NCBI RefSeq assembly: GCF_039822265.1
Contig: NZ_JBAJEX010000010.1
Coordinates: 1 to 64,000, forward strand
Reading direction: 5' to 3'
Length of the DNA stretch: 64,000 nucleotides
Source: Thiobacter sp. AK1
GTDB lineage: Bacteria > Pseudomonadota > Gammaproteobacteria > Burkholderiales > Thiobacteraceae
The position numbers and the translations under genes were made by a program. Positions 62,965 through 64,000 of this stretch are shown in pieces (positions within the stretch are counted from its first letter, which is position 1; each line of letters starts with the position of its first letter). The notes under the pieces were generated by a model. The model was not told the origin of the DNA. It did not search any database and saw only the letters and a program-made list of their open reading frames with translations.

Positions 62965-64000
62965 ATGCTAAAGAACGACTCAACTTGGCTTGCGCGGCTG
63001 TTTCCCTTCCTCGGTTGGTGGCCGATGACGCGGGAGACGTTGCGCGCCGACCTCATCGCCGGGGTCACCGTGGCCTTGGTGCTGGTACCCCAGAGCATGG
63101 CCTATGCCCAGTTAGCGGGACTGCCGGTCGTGTATGGTCTCTATGCCGCGTTTCTGCCGGTGATGGTGGCCTCCCTCTGGGGTTCCCTGCGCCAGCTGCA
63201 CACCGGCCCCACGGCGATGCTCTCCCTTCTGTCGGCGGCGGCCTTGCTGCCCTTCGCGTCGGTGGGCAGCGAGCAATTCATCGAGCTGTCCGTCATGCTG
63301 GCCCTGATGGTGGGCGTGTTGCGCTTGCTGCTGGGCCTGTTCCGGCTCGGGCTCGTGGTCAACCTGCTGTCCCATCCCGTCGTGGTGGGCTTCACCAATG
63401 CTGCGGCCTTGATCATTGGCCTATCCCAGCTCAATAAGCTCATCAATGTGCCCATGCCCCGTAGCGACTCCTTCCTCTCGGACTTGTGGGCGGTGGTCAC
63501 CCAGCTGGAGCAGACGCATTGGCCTACCGTTGGTTTCGCGTTCGCCGCTTTCCTGATCATCTACGGGCTGCAGCGCTTTTTTCCGCGCGCGCCTGCTATC
63601 CTCGTGGCCATCATGGTCACCACCGTGGCTAGCGCCTGGTTCGGTTTCGAACGCACCGCGAGCGTTTCCCTTGCCAGCATCGAGGATGCATCGTTTCGGG
63701 CCCGTTTGGGCGACTACACCCGCTTGAATGAGGCCGTGCGCAACCAAGAAAGGCGCCTGGCGCAGCTGCAGGCGGAACGCAGTCGCGCCACACAAGCGGC
63801 GCGGGTGGCCCGGGCCGACCTGGACGCCGAGCTCGACAAGCAAAAGGTGCGACTGACCGCCCTCAGAGAACAGGCCTTCGAGGCGCGGCGCCATCTGCAC
63901 GCGGTGCGCTTGTCCCGAGTCGAGACGCCCACCGGACCCGTGTTTCGGTCGGCTGGCACCGTGGTGGAAGGTGAGCCGGCGGGCGCGGCCTACTGGCGCT
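62965..64000 (+). CDS. SulP-family anion transporter with coiled-coil insertion (partial)
   Basis: The first 345 residues of a SulP/SLC26-type transporter; the gene runs off the window. LRADLIAGVTVALVLVPQSM, AYAQLAGLPVVYGLYAAFLP and HTGPTAMLSLLSAAALLP mark the family. From about residue 235 to 330 a long charged coiled-coil (EAVRNQERRLAQLQAERSRA, ADLDAELDKQKVRLTALREQ) interrupts the usual core. In an autotroph at the end of a carboxysome operon it is a candidate bicarbonate (or sulfate) transporter. It lies 66 bases after mcdB. Confidence 0.9.
   Translation, partial: MLKNDSTWLARLFPFLGWWPMTRETLRADLIAGVTVALVLVPQSMAYAQLAGLPVVYGLYAAFLPVMVASLWGSLRQLHTGPTAMLSLLSAAALLPFASVGSEQFIELSVMLALMVGVLRLLLGLFRLGLVVNLLSHPVVVGFTNAAALIIGLSQLNKLINVPMPRSDSFLSDLWAVVTQLEQTHWPTVGFAFAAFLIIYGLQRFFPRAPAILVAIMVTTVASAWFGFERTASVSLASIEDASFRARLGDYTRLNEAVRNQERRLAQLQAERSRATQAARVARADLDAELDKQKVRLTALREQAFEARRHLHAVRLSRVETPTGPVFRSAGTVVEGEPAGAAYWR

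Overview
The window is GC-rich, almost fully coding DNA from a proteobacterium, most likely a chemolithoautotrophic betaproteobacterium. The hemA-prfA-prmC order, the split P-protein of the glycine cleavage system and the overall gene set suggest this. The autotrophic lifestyle is inferred from a Calvin-cycle/glycolysis operon, two inorganic-carbon uptake (DAB) modules, two CbbR-like regulators and an alpha-carboxysome locus. The species cannot be named from the sequence alone.

Layout. 1-5.8 kb: a tandem glycine riboswitch followed by gcvT-gcvH-gcvPA-tpx-gcvPB-dgkA. 5.8-9.1 kb (minus strand): a CGFS glutaredoxin, then a cluster with a nucleotidyltransferase-like protein, an HprK-related kinase, a PqqD-like protein and a Tat-type exported protein. 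9.3-12.5 kb (minus): hemA-prfA-prmC. 12.5-16.5 kb (minus): a P-type cation ATPase and an unusual fusion of an HPF/RaiA-like domain with a sigma-70-like domain. 16.8-21 kb (plus): selO, a DedA protein, then a small ORF, a mechanosensitive-channel-like protein and an ECF sigma factor. 21.3-34.3 kb (minus): a class II cAMP phosphodiesterase-like enzyme, a CYTH-CHAD protein overlapping ppk1, two large c-di-GMP proteins flanking a YggX protein, argA, rsmE and an orphan PhnD-like binding protein. 34.5-36 kb (plus): a thioredoxin-fold protein and an inositol-monophosphatase-family protein.

36.2-43.3 kb: tkt-gap-pgk-pyk-fba, closed by a perfect rho-independent terminator. It is followed by a 640-bp non-coding patch with an exact 86-bp tandem duplication, REP-like motifs and the tail of a destroyed anti-sigma-factor gene.

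44-64 kb is a CO2-concentrating region. A LysR/CbbR gene diverges from a first DAB pair (dabB-dabA, 825-aa DabA). A second DAB module follows (dabB, an unrecognised membrane protein, a 1033-aa DabA and a carboxysome-type PII protein). A second CbbR then diverges from csoS2-csoSCA-csoS4A-csoS4B-csoS1(x3)-ferritin-like-acRAF-mcdA-mcdB, and the window ends inside a SulP-type anion transporter. Together these genes would import or hydrate inorganic carbon, sense its supply, build and position the carboxysome shell, and assist Rubisco assembly.

Most notable points: the carboxysome operon has no cbbLS in front of csoS2; CsoS2 has an unusually short N-terminal (Rubisco-binding) region; csoS2 carries a complete dnaX-like -1 frameshift signal (SD-like AGGAGG, 10 nt, A AAA AAG, downstream hairpin); and the SulP transporter contains a long coiled-coil insertion.
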